Source: Vibrio ruber DSM 16370 (GTDB taxonomy: Bacteria; Pseudomonadota; Gammaproteobacteria; Enterobacterales; Vibrionaceae). Taken from it: a stretch of 32,789 bases of DNA. The DNA is taken from NCBI RefSeq assembly GCF_900163965.1, contig NZ_FULE01000010.1, positions 1 to 32,789 of the forward strand, read 5' to 3'. The notes under the pieces are model-generated. The model searched no databases. It was given only the letters and a program-made list of their open reading frames with translations, and was not told where the DNA came from. The position numbers and the translations under genes were made by a program. Position 1 is the first letter of the stretch. Each line of letters starts with the position of its first letter. Shown here piece by piece: positions 24,311 through 32,789 of this stretch.

Positions 24311-26598
24311 TGACTATTTTGAGTAAGCACCGCCGGTTATGGGTTTATTTGCCCATCGCCGGCATACTGCTGTTTCTGGCTTTCTTATGTTACGACCGGA
24401 TCGTGCCGGTTGATTTAGATTCCCGCTCTCTTAGCCAGACCGTTCTTGCTGAGGATGGTTCTATTTTACGTCACTTTGCTGATGAAAACGGTGTCTGGCG
24501 ATTTCCTGTGACCTTAGACGATGTTTCTCCGAACTACCTTACCGCGCTGATCACTTACGAAGATCAATATTTTTACGACCATCCGGGTGTGAATGTCCTT
24601 GCGCTCATCCGGGCTGCCTGGCAATGGGGCAGCACCGGGCAAATCGTATCCGGCGGCTCAACCTTAACCATGCAAGTGGCTCGTATCCGTTACCCAGAGC
24701 CCAGAACGGTGTGGGGGAAGTTCAAAGAAATCATTCGTGCACTGCAATTAGAGTGGCACTTCAGTAAAAGGGACATCCTCACTTATTATCTCAACCATGC
24801 GCCTTTTGGCGGCACTTATGAAGGCGTGCAGGCGGCTTCTTTAGGCTATTTTGGTCATTCGGTGAAGCAGCTGACCGACGCTCAAGCCGCATTATTGGCG
24901 ATCTTGCCGCAAGCGCCCAGTTACTACCGCCCGGATCGGCATCCGGAGCGTGCCCGCCAGGCACGGGACAAATTAATGCGTCGTTTGGTCACCCAACACG
25001 CATGGTCATCAGAACGGTTAAACGATGCGTTAATCGAAGACATTGCTATCGTGCCGAAAGCGGCCTACCAATCTGCGCCCTTACTTGCGCGTAGATTAGT
25101 CACCGACAGCCAAGCCCCTCAGATTCAGACATTTATCCATTCCCAGTGGCAGAGTCAGACCAGCGAACTGCTCAGAAACTATGTCCACAGCATCGGGCAG
25201 AACGTTTCCGCAGCGGCTTTGGTGGTTGAGAATCGCACCGGTAAGGTCAAAGTCTATGCCGGATCTGCTGATTTCAATGATAACAGTCGTTTTGCTTATG
25301 TGGATATGGTGTCGGCCACGCGTTCACCGGGCTCAACCCTCAAACCATTTATCTACGGCATGGCCTTAGATGAAGGGATGATACACAGTGAAAGCTTATT
25401 GATGGATGTGCCCCTCAAATTCGGTGGCTATCAACCTGACAATTTTAACAGCGGATTCAGTGGCCCGGTGTCGGTCGCTCATGCCTTGCAGAAAAGCCTG
25501 AATATTCCGGCGGTTCAAGTGTTGGAGCGGCTCAAGCCGGTTTATTTTTTCTTAAAGATGAAAAAAGCAGGCATCGAATTCAAACTACCGGCCGGGGCAA
25601 AACCGAATTTAGCCATTGCGCTCGGTGGGGTCGGCTCTGATTTAGAAGATTTAGTCTATGCGTACACTAGCCTGGGCAATCAAGGACAAGCGCAGCACCT
25701 TCGCTTTAGTCCGGCAGACCCACAGACACAACAACCGTTTTTAAGTGCAGGTGCAGCGTGGGTGATCCGAAAAATCTTGTTGGAGAATCCCAACTCAGTG
25801 GCCGGTTTAGCGGTGAAAACCGGCACCAGCTATGGGTTTCGCGATGCCTGGGCCATTGGTGTCAGTCAGCATTACACCATCGGCGTCTGGGTTGGCAGAC
25901 CGGACAGCGTGCCCATGCCCGGCCATTACGGGCAAGTGACTGCGGTGCCGTTAATCAACAATATTTATCAGCGCCTTAATGACCAGCGCCCCGATCCGGC
26001 GGCTCCCGACAGTGTTTCTCAAGTCGATATATGCTGGCCACAGGGTGACCGTGTGAAGACCGACTGTGAGGCGCACCATCGTGCTTATATCATCGATGGT
26101 ACCATTCCGAAGACTTGGTACAACATTGCTGAGCAGCAACAACTGTTTAATCAGTCTGAATTTCATTTTTGGCAAGCCGATGACTCCAAGTTGCGTGTCA
26201 ATATAAACTGTCAAATCAAGGCACAACGTCATAAGGTCACGGTATGGCCCGCACCGCTGGAGCCGTGGCTGAAACCTGAACAACGCCGGGCGGCTCGCAT
26301 CCCAAACTGGGATCCGCGATGCAAAACGACAGGCAATATTATTCGTCAGTCTGCCGTGCATATCCATGGGCTTGCCAATCAGGATGCATTTCAGTTTCCG
26401 CAACAACAGATTCAAGATATCACCGTTTCCGCTGAGGGCGGAGAAGCGCCTTTTTACTGGCTGTTAAACGGGGTGTTATTGTCGAGTCAGCACAGAAAAA
26501 TCACCTTAAATGATTTAAAAACAGGTCATTATCAACTCACGTTAATCGACCAAGCGGGCTCAAGAGATCAAGTGTCGTTTTCGGTGCGGCGCTATTAG
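24310..26598 (+). CDS. pbpC: Penicillin-binding protein 1C
   Basis: PBP1C is a bifunctional class A PBP, proposed to repair murein at sites where its alpha-2-macroglobulin partner acts. The 762-residue product has a short cytoplasmic tail, one membrane anchor (about 9-27) and the GT51 glycosyltransferase domain with catalytic Glu84 in EDQYFYDHPG and the GGSTLTMQVAR block. The transpeptidase domain has motifs S342-T-L-K345, SLN (396-398) and KTGT (503-506). A C-terminal BiPBP_C domain (about 670-760) follows. Lengths and motifs are intact. The start codon overlaps the yfhM stop, so translation is coupled. The next gene begins about 120 bases later. Confidence 0.96.
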   Translation: MTILSKHRRLWVYLPIAGILLFLAFLCYDRIVPVDLDSRSLSQTVLAEDGSILRHFADENGVWRFPVTLDDVSPNYLTALITYEDQYFYDHPGVNVLALIRAAWQWGSTGQIVSGGSTLTMQVARIRYPEPRTVWGKFKEIIRALQLEWHFSKRDILTYYLNHAPFGGTYEGVQAASLGYFGHSVKQLTDAQAALLAILPQAPSYYRPDRHPERARQARDKLMRRLVTQHAWSSERLNDALIEDIAIVPKAAYQSAPLLARRLVTDSQAPQIQTFIHSQWQSQTSELLRNYVHSIGQNVSAAALVVENRTGKVKVYAGSADFNDNSRFAYVDMVSATRSPGSTLKPFIYGMALDEGMIHSESLLMDVPLKFGGYQPDNFNSGFSGPVSVAHALQKSLNIPAVQVLERLKPVYFFLKMKKAGIEFKLPAGAKPNLAIALGGVGSDLEDLVYAYTSLGNQGQAQHLRFSPADPQTQQPFLSAGAAWVIRKILLENPNSVAGLAVKTGTSYGFRDAWAIGVSQHYTIGVWVGRPDSVPMPGHYGQVTAVPLINNIYQRLNDQRPDPAAPDSVSQVDICWPQGDRVKTDCEAHHRAYIIDGTIPKTWYNIAEQQQLFNQSEFHFWQADDSKLRVNINCQIKAQRHKVTVWPAPLEPWLKPEQRRAARIPNWDPRCKTTGNIIRQSAVHIHGLANQDAFQFPQQQIQDITVSAEGGEAPFYWLLNGVLLSSQHRKITLNDLKTGHYQLTLIDQAGSRDQVSFSVRRY

Positions 26599-26721
26599 TG
26601 TGAGTTGATATTGTTTGATCCGGTATAAGAAAAAACATACTTTTGGCGTCAAAAACAGTAAATTAATCAGTCTCTCAATCAATTCAGTGCTTCAATGCGT
26701 GAACCTCAGGAACAAACAGAC

Positions 26722-26943
26722 ATGAGCCAAGAACAACCCAATAACCCGTTGCACGGTTTGACTTTAGAAAAAATTCTGGTGCGTTTACAAGAGCACTATG
26801 GCTGGGAAGGGTTAGATGCAGCCATTCAAATTAACTGTTTTTACAACAACCCATCCATTAAGTCGTCATTAAAGTTTCTGCGCAGAACGCCGTGGGCAAG
26901 AGAGAAGGTCGAAGCACTGTATATTGAAACTTTCTGCAAATAA
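26722..26943 (+). CDS. VF530-family small DNA-binding-like protein
   Basis: The 73-residue product matches the VF530/DUF2132 family by [40 protein letters not shown] and [12 protein letters not shown], nearly the full domain. The prototype from Aliivibrio fischeri has a solved helical structure and is annotated as DNA-binding on structural grounds. Biological role is unknown. I chose the ATG at 26722, preceded by AGGA, over an in-frame ATG at 26695 that lacks a ribosome-binding site. The RhtB-type exporter gene follows 29 bases later, so the two may share a transcript. Confidence 0.88.
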   Translation: MSQEQPNNPLHGLTLEKILVRLQEHYGWEGLDAAIQINCFYNNPSIKSSLKFLRRTPWAREKVEALYIETFCK

Positions 26944-26972
26944 GAAAATATCCGATAAGGAGCGCTCAATTC

Positions 26973-27599
26973 ATGGAATTACACACGATTTTACTGTTCG
27001 CTGTCGCATGTTTATCAATCAACTTAATACCGGGGCCAGACGTGATTTATATCGTGTCCAACACGATGAAAAGCAAAATGGTCGGGGGCGTGAAAGCTGC
27101 GCTAGGGTTAGGTGTCGGTTATTTCGTCCACACTTTGGCTGCGGTACTCGGTTTATCTGCCATTATCATGAGTTCTGCGTTGGCCTTCAGCATCGTTAAG
27201 TGGCTGGGGGCAATCTATCTGCTGTATTTGGGATTCAGTTCTCTCAAGTCGATGTGGCAGGGCGGTTCAAAGTTAACGACAGCAGCACATGCTCAGTCCC
27301 AAGGGAATGTCTTTCAACAAGGGATCATTGTCAGTGTTCTGAATCCGAAAGTCGCATTGTTCTTTCTGTCTTTTTTGCCGCAGTTTATCGATACCTCCGC
27401 CAGTTCTGTCAATATGCAGTTATTCATCTTAGGATTGTGTTTTAGTGGTTTGGCGACGCTGTGCAATATGATTTATGCGTTTGTCGGGAGTTGGTTATTA
27501 AAAAGTGCCAAAGCCAATCGTTATTCACGAATTATCGAAGGTTTCTCCGGGGTTTTGTTGATCGGCTTGGCCGGAAAAATCGTTTTCAGTAAACAGTAG
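26973..27599 (+). CDS. LysE/RhtB-family amino-acid exporter
   Basis: The family exports amino acids such as lysine, homoserine or threonine. The 208-residue product has about six hydrophobic segments, the N-terminal signature LSINLIPGPDVIYIVSNTMK (about 14-33, with the conserved PGPD), a GLGVGYFVHTLAAVLGL helix (45-61) and the central NPKVALFFLSFLPQFI motif (about 124-139). Length is standard for RhtB proteins. Which compound is exported cannot be inferred. AAGGAG precedes the ATG by about 10 bases. It is followed 36 bases later by a 33-codon membrane-peptide gene. Confidence 0.92.
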   Translation: MELHTILLFAVACLSINLIPGPDVIYIVSNTMKSKMVGGVKAALGLGVGYFVHTLAAVLGLSAIIMSSALAFSIVKWLGAIYLLYLGFSSLKSMWQGGSKLTTAAHAQSQGNVFQQGIIVSVLNPKVALFFLSFLPQFIDTSASSVNMQLFILGLCFSGLATLCNMIYAFVGSWLLKSAKANRYSRIIEGFSGVLLIGLAGKIVFSKQ

Positions 27600-27635
27600 G
27601 GTACTGATTGCGATATTTATTTTTAAGGTGAGATA

Positions 27636-27737
27636 ATGACTAAAGCCGGATTTTGTATCCGTTTTACAGTGGTCTATACCGTGGTGATGGCAATTGCCGG
27701 TGTGTCTGCGGGGCTGCTGGGTATGGAGAGCGCATGA
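27636..27737 (+). CDS. 33-residue single-span membrane peptide, coupled to a GNAT gene
   Basis: An ATG at 27636, directly after AAGGTGAG (27625-27632), opens a 33-codon frame beginning MTKAGFCIRFTVVYTVVMAI and ending GLLGMESA. Residues 8-29 form one plausible membrane helix. The stop overlaps the next gene's start as ATGA (27734-27737), the classic translational-coupling arrangement. The good ribosome-binding site and the overlap argue for a translated gene. It could be a functional small membrane protein or a leader peptide controlling the acetyltransferase. I do not recognise a family. Confidence 0.6.
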   Translation: MTKAGFCIRFTVVYTVVMAIAGVSAGLLGMESA

Positions 27738-28204
27738 GTATCAAAATTAGAAAAGCTGTCATGAGTGATGCACAGGCCATCAGTGACTTAATTGTGCCGT
27801 TAACCGATAAGTATGTCTGCTCAACTTTCGATACATCAGCCCGGCAGGTTTTGCTTGGCTCTATGTCCGTGGAGAATATTGAAAGTTATTTATCTGCCGG
27901 TTATTTCTATGTCGTAGCTGTGAACCGCAATGATGATGTGGTTGGTGTGGCCGGTATCCGCGATTATTCACATTTGTACCATCTGTTTGTTGATGATAAC
28001 TACCAGGGACAAGGGCTGTCTCGTCAGTTATGGGACGAGGTGAGACAAGTATCGCTGAACCACGGTAATCATGGTTACTTTACTGTGAACTCCGCCGTGA
28101 ATGCAGAACATGTCTATTTTCGTTTTGGTTTTAAGCGTGTTGAGGGTGTCAGAAACAGAAACGGGATCTTAGATATTCCGATGGTGTTGGAACTGCTTGA
28201 TTAA
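27734..28204 (+). CDS. GNAT-family N-acetyltransferase
   Basis: The 156-residue product starts at the ATG at 27734 (MSIKIRKAVMSDAQAISDLI) inside the stop of the preceding small gene. It shows GNAT motif A as LYHLFVDDNYQGQGLSRQLW (about 81-100, with Q-G-Q-G for acetyl-CoA pyrophosphate binding) and motif B as NSAVNAEHVYFRFGFKRVEG near the end. The target is unknown. It is unlike the GNAT at 18081 and is not a recent duplicate. No Shine-Dalgarno of its own is evident, consistent with dependence on translation of the small gene upstream. Confidence 0.9.
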   Translation: MSIKIRKAVMSDAQAISDLIVPLTDKYVCSTFDTSARQVLLGSMSVENIESYLSAGYFYVVAVNRNDDVVGVAGIRDYSHLYHLFVDDNYQGQGLSRQLWDEVRQVSLNHGNHGYFTVNSAVNAEHVYFRFGFKRVEGVRNRNGILDIPMVLELLD

Positions 28205-28416
28205 CCTGTATATTGCTTTTCACCGAGTCGGTTACGATGTATTGCCAGCCATCGATGCGGCTCACAAGCAGGGTCGCACCGATTGGGTCAAATTTTTACG
28301 CACCGGACGATACTGATGACCAAAAAATGCAATTAGGATCATATTGTGATGATCTCTCGGGTACCATAGTATCGTATTCATTATTGGAATCGGTTCTGCT
28401 GTAAAGGAAATATGGG

Positions 28417-29034
28417 GTGAGCAAAATGAATGGAAGTGTCAAGATTATTCAGCGGATACTGTTCAATCGGGATGCGGTTTTATCAATGATCGTACCGGCA
28501 TTGATTTATGGTCTGACTTATCGATATTTGGGATTGATTGATGCGGTTCTCGCTTCCGGTTTTTATGCGATATTGGTGAGCTTCTGGCTGAAATCAACCA
28601 AATATATTGCATTTTTATTTGCGGTGTTCGGGCTGATTGAAATCACGATTGTCTGGTTGATCCCCGGTCAATGGTTGTTGAATACGCTGTTTGTGAAGTC
28701 TTTGGTGGGAGCGTTGCAAACCGCGTTGATATTCCTTATCTTTGCGCTGATCAATAAACCGATTCCCAAGTTGTTTGCCGAGGTTGCATCTCCCAGCCTG
28801 AAGCAGTGGGATTTTAGTCAAACGAAAACCTATATCAGTATTTGGCAGCGGCTCTCTTATATATGGGTCTTCGCATATCTTGCCAAGGCATTGTTGTTGT
28901 TCGCGTTATATCCGATGAATGCCGATAGTCTCGTCACATTTAATTTGGTGTCTGGCTGGCCGATGCAGATTGGTTTAATCGTATTTTCCGTGCCTTATGT
29001 TCGCCGCCAGTTTGGTAAATATGCATCTGGATAA
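28417..29034 (+). CDS. Multispan membrane protein of the VC0807-like family
   Basis: The 205-residue product has five or six hydrophobic segments (for example LSMIVPALIYGLTYRYLGLI at about 22-41, a second span near 60-82, another at 92-112, and C-terminal spans). It resembles the Vibrio VC0807-type proteins of unknown function, a septation-protein-A-like topology. The start is GTG at 28417, eight bases after AAAGGA (28403-28408). An ATG three codons later is possible. The 212 bases upstream contain no gene I can support. Confidence 0.75.
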   Translation: MSKMNGSVKIIQRILFNRDAVLSMIVPALIYGLTYRYLGLIDAVLASGFYAILVSFWLKSTKYIAFLFAVFGLIEITIVWLIPGQWLLNTLFVKSLVGALQTALIFLIFALINKPIPKLFAEVASPSLKQWDFSQTKTYISIWQRLSYIWVFAYLAKALLLFALYPMNADSLVTFNLVSGWPMQIGLIVFSVPYVRRQFGKYASG

Positions 29035-29085
29035 ATTGGTGGGGTAGAGGTTAAGGCTTTATTTTCTGGTTGAATTGAGTCTTCA

Positions 29086-29718
29086 ATGAAAAATTATTTT
29101 GAAAGTCCCTTTAAGGGCAAACCACTCACAGAGCAGGTGAGCAACCCCAATATCAAGGTGGGGCGTTATAGTTATTATTCAGGCTATTATCATGGGCATT
29201 CATTTGATGATTGTGCCCGTTATCTGTTGCCTGATCGTGATGATGTTGATCAGCTGATTATTGGCAGTTTTTGTTCTATCGGGACCGGTGTCGCCTTTAT
29301 GATGGCTGGCAATCAAGGGCACCGATATGACTGGGCAACCTCATTTCCTTTCTTTTATATGAGTGAGGAGCCTGCATTTTCCGGCGCTATGGATGCCTAT
29401 CAAAGTGCGGGGGATACCGTGATTGGCAGCGATGTCTGGATTGGGTCTGAGGCCATGATTATGCCCGGCATCAGGATCGGTCATGGTGCCGTGATCGGCA
29501 GCCGGGCTTTAGTCACCAAAGATGTTGAGCCTTATACAATTGTCGGTGGCAATCCGGCCAAACCAATCCGGAAACGGTTTTCGGAGCAGGAAATTGCCAT
29601 GTTGCTGGAAATGGCGTGGTGGGATTGGCCATTGGCGCAAATTAAAGCAGCGATGCCGTTATTGTGCTCGTCTGATATTACGAACCTTTACTATCACTGG
29701 CAAAGTTCAAACGGCTAA
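29086..29718 (+). CDS. catB: CatB-type (xenobiotic) acetyltransferase
   Basis: Type B chloramphenicol/xenobiotic acetyltransferases are trimeric left-handed beta-helix enzymes using acetyl-CoA. The 210-residue product shows the family start ([20 protein letters not shown]), the catalytic His79 in [12 protein letters not shown] at the family's canonical position, hexapeptide repeats ([20 protein letters not shown] to [16 protein letters not shown]) and the [14 protein letters not shown] segment. Chromosomal copies are common in Vibrio, and some catB genes travel as integron cassettes. I see no attC-like site here. Resistance is not proven by homology alone, since several family members act on other xenobiotics. 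The ribosome-binding site is weak. Confidence 0.9.
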   Translation: MKNYFESPFKGKPLTEQVSNPNIKVGRYSYYSGYYHGHSFDDCARYLLPDRDDVDQLIIGSFCSIGTGVAFMMAGNQGHRYDWATSFPFFYMSEEPAFSGAMDAYQSAGDTVIGSDVWIGSEAMIMPGIRIGHGAVIGSRALVTKDVEPYTIVGGNPAKPIRKRFSEQEIAMLLEMAWWDWPLAQIKAAMPLLCSSDITNLYYHWQSSNG

Positions 29719-29770
29719 TCGATTGCGATTGCCGGGCTCTGATATCTGAGCTTGTGGTGCCGTCTTCTAT

Positions 29771-29798
29771 CGATTAACAAGACTCGATTAACAAGACG
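29771..29798 (+). repeat. Tandem 14-bp duplication between catB and the GST-like gene
   Basis: CGATTAACAAGACT is followed immediately by CGATTAACAAGACG, a near-perfect tandem copy. It looks like a replication-slippage product, and no role is evident. Confidence 0.8.
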
Positions 29799-29879
29799 TC
29801 TTCTCACCCATTCACCATAAGAGAGAAAAGAAGTCATTATTGGCCGTTGTCGTCGGCTGTTTCAGGAGAGAATCCGGAT

Positions 29880-30491
29880 ATGGATATTTTGTTATATAGT
29901 GCTAAGGGCTCCAATAGCTCGGAAAGAGTTCAGTGGGTGCTTAATTTTAAGGGTATTCCCTACCAAATCGTCGAGGTCAGTTCACAAGCGCTGAACTCGA
30001 CTTATCTGACCATTAATCCGTTTGGCTATGTACCGTCACTCGCGGTCAATGGGGTAGTGTTTTCTGAGTCGATGGCGATCGCTGAGTATCTTGAAGAACG
30101 TTTTCCTCGTCGCTCTTTGCTCGGTGAAAACCTCAATGAAAGAACGCATATTCGCCGTGTCTGTGAATATGTCAATGGCAGTATTCATTCGCCGCAAAAC
30201 AGAACGGTGCTGCAATTTTTGCGTCCTGATATTGATGAGGTTTCGAAACGGCAACTCCGTGGCGAGTGGATCATGCACTGTCTCGAAAAACTCAGTACAT
30301 CGCTTTGTCATGAGTCCGGGTACGCGATTGGTCATGGTTTTAGCCTGGCCGATATATTTGTGGCTTCCATATACAAAAAAGCCTTGCAGCATGGTTGCTG
30401 TGGTCATGCATTCTACAATCGGCATCTGATGTTTATTCGACAGAATGACAGTGTCATGGCTTCAGAACCTCCGGCATATTCACCCGATTGA
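29880..30491 (+). CDS. Glutathione S-transferase-family protein
   Basis: The 203-residue product has an N-terminal thioredoxin-like domain with the SNSSERVQW region (11-19) in the catalytic Ser position, the cis-Pro block NPFGYVPSL (46-54) and the glutathione-binding ESMAIAEYLEE (63-73). An all-helical C-terminal domain follows with the GHGFSLADIFVASI N-capping/Asp motif (about 153-166). The zeta-like Ser region suggests relation to maleylacetoacetate isomerase, but neighbouring tyrosine-degradation genes are absent, so substrate is open. I chose the ATG at 29880 after AGGAGAG (29863-29869). An earlier in-frame start at 29847 has no such site. A strong hairpin ends the transcript. Confidence 0.88.
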   Translation: MDILLYSAKGSNSSERVQWVLNFKGIPYQIVEVSSQALNSTYLTINPFGYVPSLAVNGVVFSESMAIAEYLEERFPRRSLLGENLNERTHIRRVCEYVNGSIHSPQNRTVLQFLRPDIDEVSKRQLRGEWIMHCLEKLSTSLCHESGYAIGHGFSLADIFVASIYKKALQHGCCGHAFYNRHLMFIRQNDSVMASEPPAYSPD

Positions 30492-30575
30492 ACCCATAAC
30501 TCGTATTGCGGGGGTGGATTTCGTCAAGCCACAGGATGTTATGTGTTTAATATTGTGGTTTGAGATGTTTGAGAT

Positions 30576-30610
30576 AAAAAGGGAAGCCAGATGAGATTGC
30601 TTCCCTTTTT
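30576..30610. terminator. Bidirectional terminator between the GST-like gene and the chemoreceptor gene
   Basis: AAAAAGGGAAGC (30576-30587) is the exact complement of GCTTCCCTTTTT (30599-30610), a 12-bp stem with an 11-base loop. A/T tracts on both sides let it serve both convergent genes. Confidence 0.92.
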
Positions 30611-30640
30611 TGCTGAGATGTGTCGCTGAGACCGCGTGAA

Positions 30641-32587
30641 TTAAATTTTAAAACGTGAAACCAAATGATTCAGCTGCTCTGCCAGCCGGGCGATTTCACC
30701 ACTGGATTGACGGGTTTCATCGGATGCCACGGCATTTTCTTCAGCGATTTGACGCACATTGACAATGTTTTCATTGATACTTTCAGCAACTGTGCTCTGC
30801 TGCTCAGAAGCACTGGCAATTTGCATGTTCATATCATTAATGACACCGATAGCATGGAGAATAGCCTGTAACGTTTTATTGGTTTCATCAGCCTGTGCAA
30901 CACATGCAGTTGCTTGTTTTTTGCCTTGATTCATCGCATCGACAGTACTTTGCGTCCCGAGTCGGAGTTGCTCAATAATATTCTGGATCTCTTGAGTAGA
31001 GTCCTGTGTTCTGGATGCCAGCGAGCGAACTTCATCAGCCACGACCGCAAATCCCCGGCCTTGCTCTCCGGCACGGGCTGCCTCGATTGCCGCGTTCAGG
31101 GCGAGCAGGTTGGTTTGCTCAGCAATGCCTCGAATCACATCCAGAATGGTACTGATGTTGTGAACTTCTTGTTCTACCTCGCTGAGTTTTTCCGAAGATT
31201 GTGTGACGCTGTCTGAAAGTGCATGGATAGCAGTGATGGTTCGTGTCACAACATTCGCTCCGGATTCAGCTTCCTGATTAGCTTTATCGGCTGCACTGGC
31301 TGCCTGAGAGGCACTGTTCGCTACATCATGAACGGTCACCGTCATCTCATTCATAGCGGTTGCAACCATTTCCGTTTCTGATTCTTGGCGGATAATACTT
31401 TGACTGCTTTGCTCAGTGACCGTTGCCAGTTCAGTAGAGGCTGATGCAAGCTCGGTGCTGGCTCCGGAAATCGTAGTGATCATCTGTTTCAGATTCATCG
31501 CTGTATTTTGCACCGCGGCAAGCAATAACCCGGTTTCATCTTTACTGGTTTTTCCGACATCAACGGTGAGATCACCTTCTGCCAGTTGATTGGCTGCATT
31601 TACGGCTTTGCGAACCGGTCTGGTAATGACAATGGTCAACACATAAGAAGCGACAATACCTAACAAGATTGCCAGTACCGATAAAATCATCGTAATTTCG
31701 ATACTTCTGTTGGTATCATTTTTCAACTGAGGACCCAGAGTATCCTGCTCCTGCATAACTGACTGTGTGATTTTCTCGACATTAGTAGCAATCTGAGGGC
31801 CGAGTCTGTCCAATGTGTCTTCAATAATCGTATTGGCTTGTAAAATCTGTTTCTGGATGCCACGCATATCCTTGAGATAATCTTGATGTGCCTTCAGGAA
31901 ATTCATGAACAGATCTTGTTGTGAGGTTCCCTGCAGATCTTGTTTTAGTGCTGAGATTTCATCCTGTAGCTCTTGATCCATATTAGTAATCGCGATGGTG
32001 AAATCTTCATTGCGACTGCTTTGCAGATATTTAACCACAAAAAGACGGCCAACGAGCATACCACGCTGCGCCTGAGCGGCATGATAAGTGAGCATGCTAT
32101 TCCCTTCTTGATTGGCGTTATTGATAATTTCAGCAATGCTCTTGCGCATGGTTTCACCATAGATGCCGAGTTGTGCTTCAAGCGCATTGCGTTGTCTGAT
32201 TAATTCAATAACTTGTTTGAAGGCCTTGTCATAGGTGTTAATTGAGAGGCTCACCTGATCAATCAGGTTTTCTCTGTCCGCTGAATGGACAGATTGCTTT
32301 GCTTCATTTAAGAAGCTTTGCATTTTGGCAAGATAATCTTGATATGTGGCAATATCCTCGGTGTTTCTGGTTCGCAGGAAATCTTTCACATTCATACGAA
32401 CCATCAGCATATTGGTTTGTAACCGACTAGAAAGGTTACTCTCTCGAGCCAAATCTCTATATTTATTGACCCCGTCACTAACTGACTGTAATGCAAAGAT
32501 GCTTGCCCCTAAAACAATCGATAATAAAATTAGTACGACAGCAAACCCAGCACCAATTTTTAAGCCCAGCCTTAAATCCCTAAACAT
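30641..32587 (-). CDS. Methyl-accepting chemotaxis protein with HBM-type sensor domain
   Basis: This chemoreceptor signals to CheA/CheW. The 648-residue product has a first membrane span (about 11-33), a large all-helical periplasmic domain (about 34-297) consistent with a helical bimodular (HBM) sensor, a second span (about 298-321), HAMP (about 322-375, starting [19 protein letters not shown]), and a cytoplasmic methyl-accepting coiled coil. The signalling tip is [20 protein letters not shown] (490-509). HBM receptors of known ligand bind organic acids, but the ligand here cannot be read. There is no C-terminal CheR pentapeptide (it ends LVSRFKI). No recognisable promoter is in the 180 bases upstream. 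Confidence 0.93.
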   Translation of the reverse strand: MFRDLRLGLKIGAGFAVVLILLSIVLGASIFALQSVSDGVNKYRDLARESNLSSRLQTNMLMVRMNVKDFLRTRNTEDIATYQDYLAKMQSFLNEAKQSVHSADRENLIDQVSLSINTYDKAFKQVIELIRQRNALEAQLGIYGETMRKSIAEIINNANQEGNSMLTYHAAQAQRGMLVGRLFVVKYLQSSRNEDFTIAITNMDQELQDEISALKQDLQGTSQQDLFMNFLKAHQDYLKDMRGIQKQILQANTIIEDTLDRLGPQIATNVEKITQSVMQEQDTLGPQLKNDTNRSIEITMILSVLAILLGIVASYVLTIVITRPVRKAVNAANQLAEGDLTVDVGKTSKDETGLLLAAVQNTAMNLKQMITTISGASTELASASTELATVTEQSSQSIIRQESETEMVATAMNEMTVTVHDVANSASQAASAADKANQEAESGANVVTRTITAIHALSDSVTQSSEKLSEVEQEVHNISTILDVIRGIAEQTNLLALNAAIEAARAGEQGRGFAVVADEVRSLASRTQDSTQEIQNIIEQLRLGTQSTVDAMNQGKKQATACVAQADETNKTLQAILHAIGVINDMNMQIASASEQQSTVAESINENIVNVRQIAEENAVASDETRQSSGEIARLAEQLNHLVSRFKI

Positions 32588-32769
32588 ATTTTCACCTATT
32601 TATCTGTTTTGGTAGTTTTTTTGACGTTGTTTTGGCAATACATGCGTGCCAGAAAAGCCGTGCCAGCGAAGCGACAAAATACGCGACATATAGTATCAAA
32701 CTAATGTGCAAATTATAGACTATTTAGAACTCGTCAGAGTAGTAAAGCGAGCAGAATTACAAGCATCTC

Positions 32770-32788
32770 GGGGGGGGGGGGGGGGGGG
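32770..32788 (+). other. Terminal run of 19 G, probable sequencing artefact
   Basis: The last bases before the final A are 19 consecutive G. Such runs at contig ends are typical of two-colour Illumina reads in which no-signal cycles are called G. Real genomic poly-G of this length would be exceptional in Vibrio. Confidence 0.8.
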
Positions 32789-32789
32789 A

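Noticed and set aside
28213..28404. A 63-codon plus-strand frame between the GNAT and the VC0807-like gene
   Set aside because: It has no ribosome-binding site and an unconvincing composition. The stretch is treated as intergenic.
18549..30640. Integron-cassette (attC/VCR) arrangement around the catB-, GNAT- and GST-like genes
   Set aside because: By eye I found no GTTRRRY/RYYYAAC-bounded imperfect palindromes after any of these genes, and the large yfhM-pbpC pair is not cassette-like.
32620..32680. Two TGGCACG sequences on the minus strand upstream of the chemoreceptor, suggesting a sigma-54 -24/-12 promoter
   Set aside because: The distance from GG to the next suitable GC is 12 to 13 bases instead of the required 10, so neither makes a valid -24/-12 pair.

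Overview
The window looks like chromosomal DNA of a Vibrionaceae member, most likely Vibrio. The core genes (purU, yoaA, tsaB, slp, fadD, rnd with a UUG start, minCDE, ycgL, an MltB-type transglycosylase, folD, tRNA-Arg-TCT) are Vibrio/enterobacterial orthologues in a familiar order. Small Vibrio-type families are also present: a VF530-type protein, a VC0807-like membrane protein and a CatB-type acetyltransferase. The window is probably a complete assembly contig. It begins inside an IS110-family transposase gene and ends in a run of 19 G, which looks like a sequencing artefact.

Layout. Positions 1-330 hold the 5' part of an IS110-family element lying in what looks like the start of sppA. Positions 400-1450 hold purU and a doubtful small ORF on the minus strand. 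Positions 1660-8292 form a plus-strand housekeeping run: a small unknown protein, yoaA, tsaB, an unknown protein, slp, an alpha/beta hydrolase and fadD. Then come rnd, the convergent minC-minD-minE operon, and ycgL with the lytic transglycosylase. folD (minus strand) has a PurR-box-like palindrome upstream and faces away from a tRNA-Arg gene.

Positions 14182-17968 are the accessory centrepiece: an AT-rich four-gene minus-strand operon, hxsD-hxsB-hxsC-hxsA, the His-Xaa-Ser system. It is bounded by a perfect 50-bp direct repeat that contains the tRNA-Arg terminator. HxsB and HxsC are two different radical SAM enzymes. HxsA is the presumed substrate, with six consecutive His-Xaa-Ser triplets followed by a Pro/Ser/Thr linker and a peptidoglycan-binding domain. 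HxsD is a small partner protein. The likely logic is radical-SAM modification of the HxS tract of a protein held at the cell wall. The chemistry and purpose of this system are not known to me. No integrase, transporter or peptidase lies inside the repeats.

Positions 18081-30491 form a long plus-strand series of accessory genes: a GNAT acetyltransferase, a VOC protein, the alpha-2-macroglobulin/PBP1C pair (yfhM-pbpC, overlapping by one base), a VF530-like protein, a LysE/RhtB exporter, a 33-residue membrane peptide coupled by ATGA to a second GNAT gene, a membrane protein, a CatB-like acetyltransferase and a GST-like protein. A convergent HBM-type chemoreceptor gene closes the window.
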